From Bacteroides congonensis (GTDB lineage Bacteria > Bacteroidota > Bacteroidia > Bacteroidales > Bacteroidaceae): DNA of 64,000 bases. Shown in pieces: positions 63,301 through 64,000 of the stretch; the stretch's first letter is position 1; each line of letters opens with the position of its first letter. Under the pieces are notes generated by a model. The model was not told the origin of the DNA and did no database searches. It saw only the letters and a list, made by a program, of their open reading frames with translations. Made by a program: the position numbers and the translations under genes. The stretch lies in contig NZ_FQXY01000008.1 of assembly GCF_900130125.1 (NCBI RefSeq), forward strand, positions 698,301-762,300, in the 5' to 3' direction.

Positions 63301-63886
63301 TTATGACTACTTCACCAATGTTTTGAGAATCATCTTCTAACAAAATATTCAGGCTATTGCCTTTCCATGTAACTTCCTGTTGCCTCATTCCTATAAATGA
63401 AACGATAAGTTTCAGGTTGTTTTTTCCATTGGAAGCTAATTGGAAATTTCCTTCCGTATCGGTTGTTGTTCCGTTTTTTGTCCCTCTCTCATAGACAGAA
63501 ACTCCCGCTAAGGGATCTCCGTTGGAGTCAACAACTTTTCCTGTAATATCTTTTTCTACTTTTTTACGTTTGATGATGATGTGTTGGTCACTTTCTATTT
63601 CAAAAGTTAGATTACTTCCGGCTAGACTGTGGGATAAAATTTTGCTGATCGGAGCATTTACAAAATTATAGTCTTTGCGAGGTAGAGCGCTAATAGCACT
63701 GTTACTGTACATAAAACCGACATCTGTCTGTCTTTTGATCTCCGCAAATACTTCTCGAATAGAAGCATTTTTTAATTGGATAGTGGCTGATTTGTGGGTT
63801 TGTGCTATTAATGGCAAATAGCAGAGCCACAATAATGCAAGCAGGCATAACCACTTGACATCTGTTGTTCTTCTTTTTTTCTTCAT
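60350..63886 (-). CDS. SusC/RagA-family TonB-dependent transporter with STN domain
   Basis: The 1178-residue transporter has a signal peptide (ending PLIAQT), an STN domain (about 32-110, KNASIREVFAEIKRQTDVGFMYS), a carboxypeptidase-like domain (ITGKVVDSNGDPLAGVSVYE), a TonB box (IGEVVITGYQEIDRRK), the plug (VDILKDASATAIYGVKAANGVIVV) and the barrel. The STN domain is the part that signals to FecR-type anti-sigma factors, and the end of such a gene seems to lie 7 bp upstream. It feeds the SusD, lipoprotein and metalloprotease genes that follow. Confidence 0.95.
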   Translation of the reverse strand: MKKKRRTTDVKWLCLLALLWLCYLPLIAQTHKSATIQLKNASIREVFAEIKRQTDVGFMYSNSAISALPRKDYNFVNAPISKILSHSLAGSNLTFEIESDQHIIIKRKKVEKDITGKVVDSNGDPLAGVSVYERGTKNGTTTDTEGNFQLASNGKNNLKLIVSFIGMRQQEVTWKGNSLNILLEDDSQNIGEVVITGYQEIDRRKLASSILSIKGSELIGGEHMSVDKMLQGRLPGVAVMNMSSTPGAAPKIRIRGSSSITGNREPVWVVDGIILEEPVNISTEELNSPDKINLIGNAIGSLNPEDIERVDILKDASATAIYGVKAANGVIVVTTKRGKNQKPSISYTATLGITAPPTYDKMFRMNSADRIDMSIEMQERGLSFGSYKPSDIGYEGALQHLWNKDINYNEFLSQVKTLKQLNTNWYDLLFRTAFTHQHSVSITGGNERSDYYMSVGYADNQSVTIHEGLERYNVLARINTKINRNLQLGLKVSGALSKAKHPHSSIDPYEYAYNTSRAIPMQTPSGDLHFYAHEAGYNGTLMYNIKNELNHSGNSIDNSSIDVTANLDWKVASWMRFSSILGLNRSNVSQETWADEQSYYISSMRQSPYGVALPNPTENSNFAERYCLLPYGGELMTTNTRHTSYTWRNNLSLIHSFGKHEVSGSLGQEVRSSKYDGLQSTQYGYLPERGKRFVDIDPTLWKRYGTLLKNHPDVVTDTKSNVLSFYATAAYVYDSRYIFNFNIRTDGSNKFGQDKSVRFLPIWSVSGRWNIINEKFMRNADFLNDLAIRASYGIQGNVHPDQTPNLIASLGTLETLSQEYVSTLHKLPNNKLTWEKTRSYNIALDWAFWNNRIYGSLDVYYKKGVDQVITKNVAPSTGATNVSINDGDVENKGWDLAVSIVPVQTKDWTWSLSFNTGKNYNKVLNAGNSAITWEDYVAGTLVSNGHAINSFYSYKFDKLDANGYPTFKDINEKDEDGNATVHSQQEMYDRAFTLSGKREPDLNGGFSTYLKYKNITFNALFSFSFGSKIRLNDLYSASGQNLPYPDQNMSSEFVNRWRNPGDENITNIPVLSDQSLSIRDKDITYRIADNGWDMYNKSDLRVVSGNFLRCRSMSIRYDLKPEWLKPIYLKGASISFDAGNVFVLKDKALKGRDPEQIGLGSRSIPPQRSYSLRFNIIL

Positions 63887-63893
63887 AAGTCTC

Positions 63894-64000
63894 TCATTCT
63901 TGATTTAGATTCCTTTCGGATATTAATACTACTTTGTTTTTCTTGATTTGTATTTTTAACTCATTCATTTTTTCTATAGCTTGAGCCAGTTTATTAAAGC
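63894..64000 (-). CDS. C-terminal end of a FecR-type anti-sigma factor (probable, partial)
   Basis: The last 34 codons are visible: FNKLAQAIEKMNELKIQIKK, ending NLNQE and stop, at 63896-63894. A short helix-strand pattern at the very end is what the DUF4974/FecR C-terminus looks like, and the next gene is an STN-type SusC starting 7 bp downstream, the usual FecR partner. The rest of the gene is outside the window, so the assignment rests mainly on context. Confidence 0.5.
   Translation of the reverse strand, partial: FNKLAQAIEKMNELKIQIKKNKVVLISERNLNQE

Overview
The window looks like chromosomal DNA from a gut Bacteroides (B. thetaiotaomicron / ovatus / xylanisolvens type). The evidence is two SusC/SusD pairs with glycan or protein hydrolases, many Bacteroides-type promoters (TTTG, about 19 bp, TAnnTTTG), few Shine-Dalgarno sites, lipoprotein signal peptides with a late Cys, and typical genes such as NADP-glutamate dehydrogenase, malic enzyme fused to a phosphotransacetylase-like domain, DUF3829, DUF1848 and a B12 riboswitch. 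Species assignment is an inference from gene content only.

Layout. 1-4.6 kb: a partial lipoprotein, gdhA, and a malic enzyme translationally coupled to a tiny membrane protein, all on the minus strand. 5.1-12.5 kb: a divergent AraC regulator and a tripartite RND efflux operon (adaptor, pump, outer-membrane channel) ending in its own TetR-type regulator. 12.9-18 kb: a GH30 glycosidase, a lipoprotein, O-acetylhomoserine sulfhydrylase and a LysM amidase. 18.4-27 kb: a polysaccharide utilization locus (GH16 lipoprotein, SusC, SusD) with a divergent membrane sensor/AraC regulator that has no histidine kinase or receiver domain. 27.4-32.5 kb: a YeiH-type transporter, then a three-gene biotin-dependent acyl-CoA (propionyl-CoA) carboxylase operon behind a cobalamin riboswitch. 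32.7-43.4 kb: small metabolic and regulatory genes, three copies of a small-RNA gene family, a DUF1848 remnant, and two repeat arrays with a 22-bp period. 43.7-47.5 kb: a degenerate frameshifted aspartokinase, a MATE pump and a TIGR02757 protein.

47.5-55.4 kb is an AT-rich accessory island: a GNAT-like gene and a two-gene McrBC-type (type IV restriction-like) defence system, separated by an intact IS66-family element with a perfect 8-bp target duplication. 55.4-64 kb is a second SusC/SusD locus with an STN-domain SusC, a lipoprotein and a zinc metalloprotease. The tail of an upstream gene, probably a FecR-type anti-sigma factor, precedes it, so this locus probably handles protein, peptide or glycoprotein substrates under sigma/anti-sigma control.

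Most striking observations: arrays with exact 22-bp periodicity in intergenic DNA; a B12 riboswitch on a carboxylase operon; the kinase-less sensor regulator; a matched operator-promoter pair (37-bp spacing) on an AraC gene and the adjacent VOC gene; a duplicated 104-bp RNA-like element; and the McrBC variant with an extra C-terminal module. No tRNA, rRNA or CRISPR array was seen.
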